DNA from: Desertivirga xinjiangensis
GTDB taxonomy: Bacteria; Bacteroidota; Bacteroidia; Sphingobacteriales; Sphingobacteriaceae
Assembly (NCBI RefSeq): GCF_024436435.1
Contig: NZ_JAFMZP010000002.1
Span: forward strand, 1-64,000
Reading direction: 5' to 3'
DNA length: 64,000 nt
In this document: in pieces, positions 1 to 9,439 of the stretch
Numbering within the stretch: position 1 is the first letter of the stretch
How the letters are laid out: each line of letters opens with the position of its first letter
Program-made: the position numbers and the translations under genes
Notes under the pieces: model-generated
The model's database searches: none
The model's input: only the letters and a program-made list of their open reading frames with translations
Told to the model about the DNA's origin: nothing

Positions 1-51
1 AAACGGCTGACCTTTGTTCTCTCGATTTACAAACGTTTCTTTCTGTTCCAT
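1..51 (-). CDS. possible 5' end of a leftward gene, cut by the window edge
   Basis: On the minus strand an ATG at 51 opens 17 codons without a stop to the window edge, giving a hydrophilic start (MEQKETFVNRENKGQPF). The AT-rich sequence just upstream of it could hold a promoter. Seventeen residues are too few to name a family or to exclude chance. If real, it is divergent from the regulator relic and oxidoreductase to its right. Confidence 0.3.
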   Translation of the reverse strand, partial: MEQKETFVNRENKGQPF

Positions 52-86
52 ACACTGTTTTTGTGTATAGCTTTTTTAGGAAGTGA

Positions 87-203
87 CACCTGCTGATGCG
101 GGCCGGACTCGTTAAATCCACCCGGGTAGGGCAGTGGACGTATTACAAAAGGAATGATGAGGCATTTGCCGCATTAAGCCAGCTTATTCAATCAGACATT
201 TAA
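87..203 (+). pseudogene. 3' relic of an ArsR-family regulator
   Basis: The frame ending in TAA at 201-203 encodes the typical end of an ArsR/SmtB winged helix: HLLMRAGLVKSTRVGQW, then TYYKRN and a short C-terminal helix. In this family that stretch is the end of the recognition helix plus the beta wing. A TGA at 84-86 closes the frame upstream, and none of the three forward frames over 1-84 reads like the missing helix-turn-helix. An ATG at 96 could start a 35-residue peptide, but it would lack the DNA-reading helix. I read this as the remnant of a regulator that may once have controlled the adjacent oxidoreductase. Confidence 0.55.
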
Positions 204-212
204 TTTAGAAAA

Positions 213-1319
213 ATGAACACAGACATCTTATTCAGGCCCTTTAACCTGAAATCTTTAAATATTAAGAACCGTATTGTGATGGCTCCAATGACGCGTTCAT
301 TTTCTCCCCAGGGTATACCAACCCCGGAAGTTGCTGCGTACTATCGCAAGAGAGCCGAAGGAGAGGTGGGACTTATTTTATCAGAGGGGACGGTAATTGA
401 TCGTCCGGCATCGTCAAACGACCCTAATGTGCCGCATTTTTATGATGATCAGGCTTTAGCCGGATGGCAAAATGTGATCAGCAATGTGCACGAAGCGGGA
501 GGAAGTATGGCTCCACAGATCTGGCATATGGGCATTATGGATCAGCATCATTCCGGATGGCTACCCTCTTCTCCGTTTGAAGGACCTTCCGGCATGGGTA
601 GACCCGGTGTTGTAAACGGGAATGTAATGAGCGATGCGGATATCGCGGATACCATTGCTGCCTTTGGAAAAGCCGCTGCTGCAGCAAAACGTTTGGGCTT
701 CGATAGCCTGGAGCTCCACGGAGCGCACGGCTATCTGATCGACCAGTTTTTCTGGGAAGAGACCAATAAGCGTACCGATATCTGGGGCGGTAATACCTTA
801 GCAGAACGTACCCGTTTTGCAGTAGAGGTGATCAAAGAAGTGCGCAGACAGGTAGGAGAGGACTTTGCTTTAATAATCCGCCTGTCACAATTTAAGCCTT
901 CTGCATATACCAATAAGCTGGCAAAGAATCCCCAGGAGCTGGAATCATGGATAAATCCACTATCTGAAGCAGGAATCGACCTGTTCCATTGTTCTCAGCG
1001 TCGTTTTTGGGAACCTGAATTTGAAGACTCCGACCTTAACTTTGCAGGATGGGTTAAAAAAGTAAGTGGTAAAGCTACTATCAGTGTTGGTTCTGTGGGA
1101 TTGACCGGCGAGTTTCTGGCGGCTTTCGCCGGAGAAAGCTCTCAGCCAAGTTCACTTGATGAATTGCTTCGCCGGATGGACCGTGGGGATTTTGACCTTG
1201 TGGCTGTGGGAAGACCTTTATTGTCTGATCCTAACTGGGTTCAAAAGATCAGGGAGCATCGTACCGATGAATTGAAAGGGTTTACAAAAGAGGCTCTTGC
1301 AGAGTTGGTAATGGATTAA
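213..1319 (+). CDS. Old Yellow Enzyme family NADH:flavin oxidoreductase
   Basis: FMN-dependent ene-reductase that reduces activated C=C bonds of electrophiles using NAD(P)H in the cytoplasm. The 368-residue length suits the family. The N-terminus has the usual LFRPFNLKSLNIKNRIVMAP block. The active-site segment near residues 165-180 reads ELHGAHGYLIDQFF, giving the substrate-binding pair H169/H172 and Y174. The C-terminal FMN-phosphate region reads DLVAVGRPLLSDPNW. The ATG at 213 lies ten bases after the stop of the ArsR relic, so the two were probably one operon. A strong terminator follows at 1336. The physiological substrate cannot be read from sequence. Confidence 0.93.
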   Translation: MNTDILFRPFNLKSLNIKNRIVMAPMTRSFSPQGIPTPEVAAYYRKRAEGEVGLILSEGTVIDRPASSNDPNVPHFYDDQALAGWQNVISNVHEAGGSMAPQIWHMGIMDQHHSGWLPSSPFEGPSGMGRPGVVNGNVMSDADIADTIAAFGKAAAAAKRLGFDSLELHGAHGYLIDQFFWEETNKRTDIWGGNTLAERTRFAVEVIKEVRRQVGEDFALIIRLSQFKPSAYTNKLAKNPQELESWINPLSEAGIDLFHCSQRRFWEPEFEDSDLNFAGWVKKVSGKATISVGSVGLTGEFLAAFAGESSQPSSLDELLRRMDRGDFDLVAVGRPLLSDPNWVQKIREHRTDELKGFTKEALAELVMD

Positions 1320-1335
1320 GTATTTCATAACGTAT

Positions 1336-1374
1336 AAAAAAAGCCGTTTTCTGGAAGAGGAAACGGCTTTTTAT
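1336..1374 (+). terminator. intrinsic terminator after the OYE gene
   Basis: An inverted repeat pairs AAAAAAGCCGTTT (1336-1348) with AAACGGCTTTTT (1361-1372) around a 12-base loop and runs into a T-rich tail. The A-rich 5' arm means it may also work leftward. Confidence 0.8.
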
Positions 1375-1719
1375 TTTCACACATCTGCTTCGTTTCCATA
1401 GGGCAACTGTAAATGCCGGGATCTTTTTCAAGATTTTTACAGTTCTGAAGCAACGACCCGTTCCACCTAGTTTATAATTTCATAATATATGATTTAGTTT
1501 CCCTTAACGTTGAATGTTTTATTTGCATCGTCATGATACTAATGTAGACATCGTTGTTAAACTATTGAAAAATGCCTAACCTAGCACCTCCTCTAAATCC
1601 TCCAATATTTTTGTTGCTTCCTCAACTTTCGCTCAAAATGAAAGCTTTACAAAAATAGGACGGGCTCCAGATTTCTCGCCTCATTATTTGCCATACAATT
1701 ATTTAATTAAAATTTATAT
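1375..1719. other. intergenic, no gene seen
   Basis: About 345 AT-rich bases between the terminator and the next lipoprotein gene. The reading frames are short and carry no recognisable protein. The part just before 1720 presumably holds the promoter of the lipoprotein gene, but I see no clear TTTG/TAnnTTTG pair. Confidence 0.5.
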
Positions 1720-2277
1720 ATGAACCACAACCTTAAATGCTTATTTATCTGTTTGATAGTGGCACTATCGGTAACAGCTTGTAAAAAGAAACCCAGTGAA
1801 AATCCAATCGACGATTTGCCGCCGATAACCCAGGAAGGCAAGAACACTTTCGGATGCCTGATTAATGGTAAATTATTTTTACCAGGAAAAAAAGTCGGCG
1901 GACTTGCCAACATACTAAGTTGTAATTATGGCCACGATCCTGTATTTAACTATTCCTTTCATTTAAGTGCATATAACGACAGAACACAACCCTACCGAAG
2001 TGTTTACTTTAATTCTAAAAATAAGCCTCTTTCTGTTGGTGAACATGATCTCGGGTCAACAGATATAGATTCAGAGATTTCAGTACAGTATGTTGAATGG
2101 CCTTATGGCAAGGATGCGAAAACCTACAAAATCGATCCTGCTGAGAAAGGGAAACTAAAGATCACAAAACTTGATCTTGCAAACCGTATCATCACCGGAA
2201 TCTTCTCGTTTAATGCTACAAACCAGTTCGGAGAAAAAGTCGAGGTCAGGGAAGGGCGGTTTGATATGCATCATTAG
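1720..2277 (+). CDS. small outer lipoprotein of unknown function
   Basis: A 185-residue protein with a signal peptide ending in the lipobox LSVTAC (lipid-bearing cysteine near residue 21), followed by a lysine-rich linker. The mature part begins with NTFGCLINGKLFLP, a pattern I associate with short Bacteroidota lipoproteins of the DUF6252 type, in which a one-domain beta-rich fold follows the anchor. No catalytic motif is visible. It sits 84 bases upstream of the broken T9SS hydrolase gene in the same direction, so the two could share a transcript. The family link is from memory; the lipoprotein call is solid. Confidence 0.75.
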   Translation: MNHNLKCLFICLIVALSVTACKKKPSENPIDDLPPITQEGKNTFGCLINGKLFLPGKKVGGLANILSCNYGHDPVFNYSFHLSAYNDRTQPYRSVYFNSKNKPLSVGEHDLGSTDIDSEISVQYVEWPYGKDAKTYKIDPAEKGKLKITKLDLANRIITGIFSFNATNQFGEKVEVREGRFDMHH

Positions 2278-2361
2278 AAGAAAACCTCGCATGTCAAAAG
2301 TCACCGGATCTGGTGTACAACACCCTATTAATTCAAGATAAAAAAACTACATGTAGAATAT

Positions 2362-3708
2362 ATGAAACTAAACTTACCTAAACAGCTTATCCCTTGCCTA
2401 TTCTTTATTTTCTTTGCTGCTAATAAATCCACAGCACAACAAGAGATATCGACAGCTTTTTTCGATCAGATGTCTGCCATTTTTGGTTCCCTGGAAACCA
2501 ACCGGGTTCCTCATGGGCTTTTATACGATATAGCTTTCGAGCAAGCGCAGCTAACAAACTATGAAGGTAGCGTTTTGGCTGACAGTAACTCCGTAAATTG
2601 GAAGGAGTTTCAGGCGATATATCAAACCTACCGCTCAATGCGTGTAAATAATTTCAACATTCGTACAATCAACGCACTGGAGAGTCAAGCGCTTCCTTAT
2701 CGGGAGCCAGGAACAATCCTTTTGACGGGATTAGTTTGTAAATATGCGAAGGTTAGAGAAGATGCGTTAATTGAAAACTTAATCTCGCAGGTTGGAAATT
2801 CTTTACGTGATAAATATGTTAATGGAAATTGGCAGGATCCCTACCAGATTAAAACACTATTTGCTGTGAGTCCCTTTGTCTCTGAGTTTAGAGGGTTGTC
2901 TCATAACATTGTCCTTCGCACTTCACTTATTGAAGGTAATTCGTTTGATCCAAGCAGTTTCCGAATTGACGCGGGAGATGGCTTTGGTTACCGCCAAATT
3001 CCTTCAGGACCAATAAATGCTTATGAGGTGACTTACGCTACCGCTGGAGAAAAAACAATAAAGATGAAGGTTACCCTCAATACGGGCGAAGTGCTGCAAT
3101 CTCATTTTAAGATTCTTGTTACTGACAATGCTGAGGAACCTAACAATGAAATGAGGACTCAAACCATTTCATCTCTTCCGGCTAATATGGCACAAATGCA
3201 GATTACTTCCCCAAATTCCTTTGAAGGACAATCAGCTAGCGGATTTGTCACTATTAAATACGCAAATGATAATGCAGGTCTGCAGAAGCCACTAATTGTA
3301 GTAGAAGGATTTGATCCTGGACATATAACTAATCCAGAAAGCAAAGACGGGATAACTGGGATTTATGGATTTTTAAGTGATATTAATGGTGATGCATCAG
3401 ATTTAAAGAACATCTTGTTAAACCTTCCTCAATACGACATAATATATGTGGATTGGAAAAAAGGCACAGACAATCTCAAGCGAAATGCACAATTATTAAA
3501 AGAAGTGATTAGACGCGTGAATGCCTGGAAGACTGAGTCTGGTAGCACAGCTAAAAATATCATCATCGGGCAAAGTATGGGTGGTTTGGAACCCGATGGG
3601 CGCTTAAGGAGATGGAAAATCAAGGGGAGAATCATCAAACAAACTTATTTATCAGCTATGATACTCCACATCAGGGCGCAAATGTGCCTCTCGGGTACCA
3701 GCATTTAG
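2362..3708 (+). pseudogene. frameshifted secreted alpha/beta hydrolase, N-terminal part
   Basis: First part of a gene that should run to 5576. It has a signal peptide (residues 1-25, ending STAQQ), a beta-rich region, and from about residue 310 an alpha/beta-hydrolase core beginning IVVEGFDPGHI. The nucleophile elbow is GQSMGG with S405. Directly after GGL (codon at 3586-3588) the frame is lost: the next bases give EPDGRLRRW in this frame, while one base over they give RWALKEMENQG, the expected continuation of a lipase-like GGLVARWAL segment. Residues after about 409 are therefore out-of-frame noise up to the stop at 3706-3708. One base is missing between 3589 and 3594. Either the gene is dead or the sequence has an error. 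Confidence 0.85.
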
Positions 3709-5576
3709 CAAGACATTTGAGAAATTTGTACGTAAAAACCGGTATTACAGCAACTACAGCTGAAATAGTCCAGTTTCTCGATGGAGGCGCGAGCCCAAAT
3801 GAAATGTTAAACCTAGCAAGCACTGATGCTGCACGCCAGATGCTTATTGATTATGTCAATTCAAATCACCAGATTGACAATAGCGTACACAATACCTGGC
3901 AAACGGAATTACGAAATTTGGGATATCCTCAAGGCATTAGTGGTAGTCCACTAAGACTTGTTGCTGTAAGTAATGGGTCAGAATGCGCATCCCTTCAAAA
4001 TGCCCCCCCAAATGAACTGGTGCTAAGTATACAAGGGAAAGCAAGTACCCGTTTCTTGGGGGATCTAGTGAGTCAAGTAGCATTTCCTGTAGCAACGGTT
4101 TTTACGGGTCAACCGTCTTTTTTGCTCGGTATCTTACCTGGAAGTACCGATTTGAATATTGATCTTCAGGTCAACCATACTTCTGAGGGCGGAGGCAACA
4201 GGGTTTACTATAACAGAATGTGGATCAGAAAAAAAGTACTATGGTTCATACCTGTTACAATAAACATCACAAACAAAAGTTTTAATGCGCCTTCAAATCA
4301 TCACTCATATGAAAGTTTTCCGGGAGGAGTTTATAACACAGGGTTTGACATAAACAGCAGTAGCTCGCAAAATTGGTTCTACAAGTATAACATATCAGCT
4401 TCACACGTTCCAACATTTGGTTTCATTCCGGTTACTAGTGCTTTAGATATTGGCAGGGGTGCAGTTACTCTTACCAGGGCAGATTATACAACAAAATATA
4501 TCGGAGCCTCCCCACCTACCGGAGTTAAGAGCTCTCCATTCGTTAACTTTATAACAGAATATAACGAAGGTTCTATTGCAAATGAAATCCATACATCAAT
4601 CAAGCAACGAAACGGGGATTGGATTGCGTCCGAAATTCTTGCTGCCAGTACCAGTTCCAATAATTATCCCACCGCTGTTAACAGTACCCTGATGTGTGCT
4701 GATCTCTCGATTGTTGGTCCAGCCCATATTTGTCCGGGGGTTGGGTCGACTTTCACTATTTTGGGTGTGCCTTCGGATGCAGTAGTAACATGGAGCGGCC
4801 CTGGCAACATAATTTCATTATCAAATAGTCAGATCAGCCTAAATACATACGTCAATGGTGCCTTAACTTTAACTGCTACGGTAAGAAACGCGGGTGGAAC
4901 AAGGCAAATATCTAAAACCCTAATTGGTGGGATGCCATATTCTGTACAAATCGAAGCTTATTGCGAGGAAGGTTGTTATGCAGAAAAGCTTTGTACCATT
5001 GAAGGTGGAGTTGGTATGTTTGGTGGTTTGTTTGACAATATCCTGTTCTGGAAGGTCTCTGAACAACCAGCGTTTCCTGTCAACCTGCATTATTACCTAG
5101 TGAATTATGAACAAGGTGTCTACTATCAGAATCAGATTCCGGTGACAACAAAATCAGGCTGGTTACGTCTACCAAAAGACCTCAGGCTAGGTGATGGCCA
5201 GGTACTTGCCTATTTAAGTGGAGGGCCATGTGCAATGTCTTATGACTCTGAAGCTTCCTGGGATGTTACGGTAGTTAATTGTGATAATGAATTTAGCCGG
5301 ATCGCTGCCTATCCTAATCCTGCAAATACCGAACTAATAGTTGGTTACCAAAACGACAATGTTTCAAGACAGGCAAACGGACAGAGGCGACCAATCGATC
5401 ATGATTTCGAAGTGAAGTTATTGAATTCCGAAGGGAATATCTTAAAGCAAGGAAGGACAGAAGCTGACGTGAAACGGTTATCACTGCCTGTGGCTGATGT
5501 ACCGAACGGCACTTACTTTCTACATATCTTCCAAGGTGAAAATGTGATTAAAAAGCAAATCGTTATCAAACATTAG
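3612..5576 (+). pseudogene. frameshifted secreted hydrolase, C-terminal part with T9SS sorting domain
   Basis: Downstream part of the gene starting at 2362. The true reading enters this frame near 3594, so the ATG at 3612 is internal. It opens with the rest of the hydrolase core (FISYDTPHQGANVP, a lipase/PGAP1-like loop), continues through a long beta-rich region with an Ig-like segment near residues 365-440, and ends in a type A T9SS sorting domain of about 90 residues (AAYPNPANTELIVGY through the closing KKQIVIKH). Rejoined, the product would be about 1,070 residues, exported and anchored or released by the type IX system. A terminator follows at 5591. Confidence 0.85.
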
Positions 5577-5590
5577 CCCAATTTGTTAGA

Positions 5591-5631
5591 GATAAAGCCA
5601 CTTCCGATCATGGAGTGGCTTTATCTTTTTA
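5591..5631 (+). terminator. intrinsic terminator after the hydrolase gene
   Basis: A perfect 12-base stem, GATAAAGCCACT (5591-5602) with AGTGGCTTTATC (5614-5625), has an 11-base loop and is followed by TTTTT. Confidence 0.85.
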
Positions 5632-6151
5632 TTCGGTGCTATTAACTCGTTTCAAATCACCGAAACAATAAATAAATACACCTGGCAAGGATCAAGATCT
5701 TAATTGTGTGTAGGCGGTATATTCTGCCGCTGGAAGAATTGTAGCTGATTCAAGTATGTTGCCTTTGCTGTTTGCTCTCATTTGCTTTACAATTTTTTTT
5801 CGTATCCTTAAGAAAGATTAAAGTCCCCAATAGCCCGTCTAACTTCCGGTCATATGATCTTAAATTCTAAATTTGATGATCACTTTATAAACGATCACCG
5901 TGCTTGTTATTATGGTAGGCCGTAACAAATGCTCATACACTAAGATATCCAAACACATTTGTAAAATAAATCTAGGTATTGAAATTACAATTTTTATATC
6001 TATAATTGTATATGCTTGTTGGCAAGCTTGCCCGTTCGTGCAAAGATTTCATCGGCCAATAGGTTAATAATGCAAACCTGCCTGCTTATTATCCAAACAA
6101 GATTACGAACGCAAAACTCTGGATAGTTAGTTGGCATAACAGGAATGTATT
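5632..6151. other. intergenic, no gene seen
   Basis: About 520 AT-rich bases with no frame that reads like a protein and no RNA I can recognise. It separates the T9SS hydrolase from the second frameshifted gene. Together with the two broken genes and the tRNA-like half downstream it gives this part of the window the look of eroded accessory DNA. Confidence 0.5.
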
Positions 6152-6951
6152 ATGAAAACAATTGAGTACTTCAAACTCCAAGCAAAAAATCTTCACAAAG
6201 ATTTAAAACCCAAAAACGTTATTTCGATCCCGCTTATGGCCACGACCTTTATGAGTATGCGCCAAAGTTTTTCGATGTAGAAGCACTGGCTCTCGATTTT
6301 GATATCGATGAAGACAACTTTACCCTAATGAAAGCTCAACACTACATTGCGCGATTGGCTGGATCTAGAAAATGGACAGATATGCTCAAAGCTTCTCCTT
6401 TTGCATTAGAGTTATCGAAACTTCTATTTGACAACATGCATAAGATCAGTGTTATAGAATGGGAGATCTATATTTCGGTTGAAGAACGTGATAAAGGTTT
6501 CGAGTTCGACGACGAGTTTAAACTGGACATCTTCAAAGCGGTCTTTGACGAGCGGGATGGCCATCAAAGTGATGGTTTAGATTACCGGATAGGGAGGAAA
6601 AAAGAAAATTTATCAAAAAATAATCTAATTGTTAAACCAAAAGAAGAGAAAATGAAAAATAAAAGTTCTGTGCAGATTTCTGCTTTGCCATTGGCTTCAG
6701 CAGATAAGATGGAATTTATCAAAGCGGCCAACTCTAGTTTCGAGAGGGTCTTTGAGAGCATCGAGCCTGAAAATCCCGAATTGGTCCGTAAAATGTGGGA
6801 TGCAGAAAAATATATCGATGAAGATGTATTGACACCCGATAGGTTGCCTATCGATCGCGATTATGCGCTTTCTATGATCGATGCCTTTATGTTTGGTTAT
6901 GTAATGGAACTTGCCGTTGAAGCTGATAGCCAAGCTGAAGACCTTAATTGA
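6152..6951 (+). pseudogene. frameshifted Bacteroidota accessory protein of unknown function
   Basis: The ATG at 6152 starts MKTIEYFKLQAKNLHKDLK and then fails: that frame goes to nonsense and a stop. One base over, the sequence continues KTQKRYFDPAYGHDLYEY and reads without a break to 6951. One base is missing in the T/A run at 6202-6209. I remember proteins with this beginning as a recurrent family of unknown function in Bacteroidota, continuing with FDID-type acidic and ARLAGxxKW segments, both present here. The in-frame ATG at 6328 could still give a 207-residue protein lacking the first 60 or so residues. No enzyme motif or membrane segment is visible. Confidence 0.7.
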
Positions 6952-7027
6952 CGCCTGTGGATTAAACAATACGTAACCGTGGTTGCAAAAATAGTTCGTA
7001 AACTGCTTCTGTAAGACAGGATGGTTA

Positions 7028-7079
7028 GGCTAGAAGAATCATATTCTTTTGGTCCCTGGTTCGCGTTCAGGTGGGCGCA
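7028..7079 (+). pseudogene. 3' half of a tRNA-like gene (CAT anticodon), possible attachment site
   Basis: Bases 7033-7049 fold as an anticodon arm: five pairs around a seven-base loop ATCATAT with T before and A after a CAT anticodon. Bases 7055-7071 fold as a T arm: five pairs around TTCGCGT. Bases 7072-7079 (TGGGCGCA) look like the 3' acceptor strand and discriminator. The matching 5' acceptor strand and a proper D arm are absent upstream, and the T loop lacks the normal A58 and G53-C61 pair. A bare 3' tRNA half is what insertion of an element at a tRNA 3' end leaves at its far side. It could also be a decayed tRNA, or chance. Confidence 0.4.
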
Positions 7080-7122
7080 TGAAGTACCTTCCAAACAAGT
7101 ACAAACAAGTGCAACAAAATCT

Positions 7123-7159
7123 AAAAATCCTGTAAATACACCCATTTACAGGGTTTTTT
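7123..7159 (+). terminator. terminator-like hairpin after the tRNA-like half
   Basis: AAAAATCCTGTAAAT (7123-7137) pairs with ATTTACAGGGTTTTT (7144-7158), with one G-T pair and a six-base loop, then a T run. The stem is strong in both directions. Confidence 0.7.
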
Positions 7160-7288
7160 GTAAAATTTCAATCAAGTAAATTCAAAGAAATTCAATTTGC
7201 TCGTTACCAATCCGACTGCCAGTTTCTTGTTTTTACCTGGATGTGATCAATCTAAGAAATTAGCGTGATGGATTTATTTCTAAGTTCG

Positions 7289-7320
7289 TGCTCACAGGCG
7301 GAATGATTAGCCTGTGAGCA
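7289..7320. terminator. perfect hairpin after the NmrA-like gene
   Basis: TGCTCACAGGC (7289-7299) and GCCTGTGAGCA (7310-7320) form an 11-base perfect stem with a 10-base loop just beyond the 3' end of the leftward gene ending at 7330. No T run follows on the minus strand, so it may protect the mRNA end rather than terminate on its own. Confidence 0.5.
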
Positions 7321-7329
7321 GAAGTAGAT

Positions 7330-8238
7330 CTACTGTTTTTGATTAGCCGAAGCTACCAGTACTTCTTTGTTTTCAGCTAGATACTCGCGGACTCTTTTTG
7401 CTGGTCTGCCAAGGATGTACGGAATATCATTTTGAACCATCGACATATATGACATTCTTCCATCAAGCATTTGCCTGACAAATTCAATGTTTGCACTTGC
7501 GTACCAATTGTCAGCACCGTTAGCTATCCATGCTTCAATCAGTTCTGTAAACTCTTCAAGACCTTTTTCTTCGCACCTAATTTCAAGTCCGGTAACCTCA
7601 CTCATCAGCCGGGCGATTTCTTTTCCATTATAGCTCTCTACACTCAACCAATAATCTTTACCGGCGTGCCGCCCAGGTCCGTCTACAAGAACTTTTGACG
7701 CAACGGCAGCTATATCACTTGAAGCAATGTACCCTACCCTGCGATCTTCCCAATAAGTGGTGTAGGTGAGATTTTTTGGCAAATAAGCACTTGTAAGGGC
7801 TTCCATAAACATATTCGGATGGAGGTGTGTCCAGGCAATACCGCTCGCCTCAATGTATTTTTCGATCATCTGGTGCCAGGCAAAGTGAGCGTCTGTAGTA
7901 TCCCATTCAGCAAATACGCCAACATGTACGATATGACTAACGCCTGCTTTTTTCGCAGCATCCACTAACGTTTTACTCTGCGTGAGCATGCCAACCGTGT
8001 ACCCCGTTAAAAGAAATACTCTATCAACACCGGCAAGAGCAAATGCAAATGTTTTCGGATCATCAAGGTCAAGAAACTTGCAGTCTTTCCCTTCCGCTAC
8101 CATTTGCTCTACCTTGTTCCGCTTACGGGAAGTGATCCGAACGTTAACAGGTTTATCTTCGAGGTCTTTAACCAGTTGACTCCCGATTGTTCCGCTGGAA
8201 CCTAAGATAAGTACCGTTGGATTTTGCTTATTTTCCAT
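7330..8238 (-). CDS. NmrA-like NAD(P)-binding oxidoreductase
   Basis: A 302-residue member of the atypical short-chain dehydrogenase group that includes NmrA and NAD(P)H-dependent azoreductase-like proteins. The N-terminal Rossmann motif reads LGSSGTIGSQLV (about residues 12-23), and the typical DxDDPKTFxxAL segment, where the sugar-nucleotide or NADP binding loop lies, follows near residue 57. The SDR YxxxK pair is not evident, as is usual in this subgroup, so it may sense the NADP/NADPH state or act on small electrophiles. It is the last gene of a leftward series of redox enzymes, separated from the next by about 156 bases. Confidence 0.85.
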   Translation of the reverse strand: MENKQNPTVLILGSSGTIGSQLVKDLEDKPVNVRITSRKRNKVEQMVAEGKDCKFLDLDDPKTFAFALAGVDRVFLLTGYTVGMLTQSKTLVDAAKKAGVSHIVHVGVFAEWDTTDAHFAWHQMIEKYIEASGIAWTHLHPNMFMEALTSAYLPKNLTYTTYWEDRRVGYIASSDIAAVASKVLVDGPGRHAGKDYWLSVESYNGKEIARLMSEVTGLEIRCEEKGLEEFTELIEAWIANGADNWYASANIEFVRQMLDGRMSYMSMVQNDIPYILGRPAKRVREYLAENKEVLVASANQKQ

Positions 8239-8394
8239 TTGGGTTAGCTTTTTATTTATAATCTTATTGTTTAATGATCTTTATCCTACTTTTCTAAATG
8301 CTGGCTTCCGACGGCATGTCTGGATGCTGCGAGCCCACAAAGTTCCAGCCAGTGCCATCAATATTTGCAGCCAGCTTTAATTTTTTTCTTTCGC

Positions 8395-9435
8395 TCATTT
8401 TAAAACCGTTTGATGAGCACGAGAAGCTTCTGCATTGATATCATTCAAAACTTCTGAAAAAAGCTGAACCGACTTTACCCGGTCTTTCAGGCTATGCGTC
8501 GCAGTTACCACGATGAGTTCATCTACTTTAGTCTCGTTTAAAAATGCCTGAACTTGCTTTTTTACGGTTTGCTTACTGCCCACAAAGGAGTATTTCAGCA
8601 TTTGATGCACTGCAGGGTGCTGCAGCATACCTCTCAATTCATCAGTCATGGCTGTTGGCGGATGCAGTGCGGTCGGAGTTCCGGTCAATACGCCAACGAA
8701 CATCCTGATCAGCGTGGTAAATAAACGCTCGGCTTGTTCATCTGTATCTGCAACAAATACATTAACACCGGCTATAGTGTAAGGGCTCTCCAAAACTGAA
8801 GACGGCTGGAATTCTTCGCGGTAAATATGCAGAGCCTCAAGTAAATGCGTAGAGGCAAAGTGGCTTGCAAATGCATAAGGCAAGCCTTTCTTGGCTGCGA
8901 GGTGTGCGCTGTCGGTGCTTGATCCTAATATATAAAGGGGTACATCTGTACCCTCGGCGATAGCTGCCCTCACTTTTGAATCACTATTACCAGGAGAAAA
9001 GAAAGTTTGAATTTTCTCAATTTCTTTAGGAAAGATATGAGCAGCTTGCATAAAGTCGGACCGGATAGCCTGGGCAGTTGCCGTGTCGGTACCTGGCGCC
9101 CTGCCCAAACCCAAATCGATTCGGCCTGGATACAGATGTGCCAGGGTGCCAAACTGCTCAGCAATCACTAAGGGCGAATGGTTAGGAAGCATGATGCCGC
9201 CCGAACCGACTCTGATGGTTTCGGTGTTTTCGGCCACGTAGCCGATCAATAGTGACGGCGCATTGCTGCCGACATGTTCCGAATTGTGATGTTCAGCAAA
9301 CCAGATCCTCTTATAACCCAGCGCTTCTGCTTCTTTGGCCAAAGCCAGGGAATTGTTCAGCGTTTGTTTGATGGTGCTGCCCTCGGGCACAAGTGCCAAT
9401 TCTAAAATGGAATAAGCAATATCTCGGGTTGTCAT
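8395..9435 (-). CDS. LLM-class flavin-dependent oxidoreductase
   Basis: Luciferase-like monooxygenase of the single-component MsnO8 type, expected to use reduced FMN. The family's RIWFAEHHN block is near residue 45, LLIGYVAENTETIRVGSGG near 65, and DLGLGRAPGTD near 108. I start it at the ATG at 9435 (MTTRDIAYS); an upstream ATG at 9459 would overlap the ohr gene and add eight residues unlike the family start. The length is then 346 residues. It begins 4 bases beyond the ohr stop, so the two are cotranscribed. The substrate is unknown. Confidence 0.9.
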   Translation of the reverse strand: MTTRDIAYSILELALVPEGSTIKQTLNNSLALAKEAEALGYKRIWFAEHHNSEHVGSNAPSLLIGYVAENTETIRVGSGGIMLPNHSPLVIAEQFGTLAHLYPGRIDLGLGRAPGTDTATAQAIRSDFMQAAHIFPKEIEKIQTFFSPGNSDSKVRAAIAEGTDVPLYILGSSTDSAHLAAKKGLPYAFASHFASTHLLEALHIYREEFQPSSVLESPYTIAGVNVFVADTDEQAERLFTTLIRMFVGVLTGTPTALHPPTAMTDELRGMLQHPAVHQMLKYSFVGSKQTVKKQVQAFLNETKVDELIVVTATHSLKDRVKSVQLFSEVLNDINAEASRAHQTVLK

Positions 9436-9439
9436 TATT

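Noticed and set aside
4003-4009. Seven-C run in the hydrolase gene as a second frameshift site
   Set aside because: The reading frame continues sensibly through it; only the break near 3590 is needed.
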